This document shows, one piece after another, positions 4,918 through 5,272 of a stretch of DNA of 5,272 nucleotides. Source of the DNA: Ectothiorhodospiraceae bacterium. GTDB lineage: Bacteria; Pseudomonadota; Gammaproteobacteria; Nitrococcales; AK92. Location of the stretch: positions 1 through 5,272 of the forward strand of contig JAJUFY010000172.1 of the NCBI GenBank assembly GCA_029263635.1, read 5' to 3'. Within the stretch, counting starts at the first letter, position 1, and the number at the start of each line of letters is the position of its first letter. Both the position numbers and the translations under genes were made by a program. A model generated the notes under the pieces. That model was not told where the DNA came from. It did not search any database and saw nothing but the letters and a program-made list of their open reading frames with translations.

Positions 4918-5272
4918 ATGCGCTGGTTCCTGCCGCTCGCCGCAACCCTGGTCCTGGCGGGTTGTGCCAGCAACCTGCCCAAGCCCATCCGCCAGGCCCC
5001 GGAGCCGGACCTTGCGCTAAGCCAGGTCCTGGAGGCCCCGGAACGCTATGTGGGGCGGCGCGTGCGCTGGGGCGGGACCATCGCCGGGATCGACAACCGC
5101 TCCGAACAAACCTGCCTGGAAGTGGTGGCGCGGGAACTGCAGAGCAGCGGCCGGCCGCTCGTGCAGGATCGCAGCGCCGGGCGCTTCCTGGCCTGCACCG
5201 AGCAGTTCCTCGATCCGATGATCTATTCCGAAGGTCGGCTGGTGACGGCAGCCGGCACTGTCGGTGGCGCCG
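4918..5272 (+). CDS. Slp family outer-membrane lipoprotein, N-terminal part (3' truncated by window)
   Basis: The first 118 codons of a lipoprotein of the Slp family (starvation-inducible outer-membrane lipoprotein in E. coli); the exact function is not established. A lipoprotein signal peptide spans residues 1-15 (MRWFLPLAATLVLAG), with lipobox L-A-G-C and the lipidated Cys16. Ala17 at the +2 position favours sorting to the outer membrane. Slp signatures follow: YVGRRVRWGGTIAGIDN (44-60), LEVVARELQSSGRP (67-80), SAGRFLA (86-92), FLDPMIYSEGRLVTAAGTV (97-115). Cys66 and Cys93 are two extra cysteines in the mature part. The ATG at 4918 has GGAG (4906-4909) eight bases upstream. An out-of-frame ATG at 4904 does not give the family sequence. 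It has its own promoter and sits behind a terminator, so it is a separate transcription unit. The C-terminus is beyond the window. Confidence 0.9.
   Translation, partial: MRWFLPLAATLVLAGCASNLPKPIRQAPEPDLALSQVLEAPERYVGRRVRWGGTIAGIDNRSEQTCLEVVARELQSSGRPLVQDRSAGRFLACTEQFLDPMIYSEGRLVTAAGTVGGA

Overview
The window is a GC-rich stretch of bacterial chromosome with every supported gene on the + strand and short gaps between genes. The set of a YheS-type ABC-F protein, a Can-type beta-carbonic anhydrase and an Slp-family lipoprotein points to a gammaproteobacterium. An FNR/Anr-type operator suggests a lineage that responds to low oxygen. The species cannot be named from the sequence alone.

Layout: (1) bases 2-226, the C-terminal end of a GNAT acetyltransferase cut by the window edge; (2) 331-795, a small MgtC/SapB membrane protein; (3) 842-2740, the ABC-F ATPase YheS, starting 46 bases after mgtC; (4) 2784-3428, a complete beta-carbonic anhydrase with a good ribosome binding site just after a perfect 8-bp inverted repeat; (5) a 118-base gap holding a near-consensus FNR/Anr box; (6) 3547-4782, a full-length [NiFe]-hydrogenase large-subunit-like protein that has lost all four nickel-iron cysteine ligands; (7) a 135-base gap with a rho-independent terminator whose U-tract overlaps the -35 element of a sigma70-like promoter; (8) 4918-5272, the first 118 codons of an Slp outer-membrane lipoprotein, cut by the window edge.

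The first four genes look like ordinary housekeeping genes that may be partly co-transcribed. The notable item is the fifth gene. By hand alignment it keeps the hydrogenase large-subunit fold signatures in register. The N-terminal CxxC has become P64/G67, the C-terminal CxxC has become L406/D409, the catalytic arginine of the E-x-P-R-G motif is Gln334, and the protein ends where the cleavable C-terminal peptide of a true hydrogenase would begin. It is therefore unlikely to be an enzyme and most resembles the HupK/HoxV class of assembly scaffolds. No small subunit, Hyp protein or maturation endopeptidase lies next to it in this window. The operator upstream suggests that it is made under low oxygen. 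No CRISPR array, tRNA, rRNA or mobile element was seen, and no gap between genes exceeds 300 bases.
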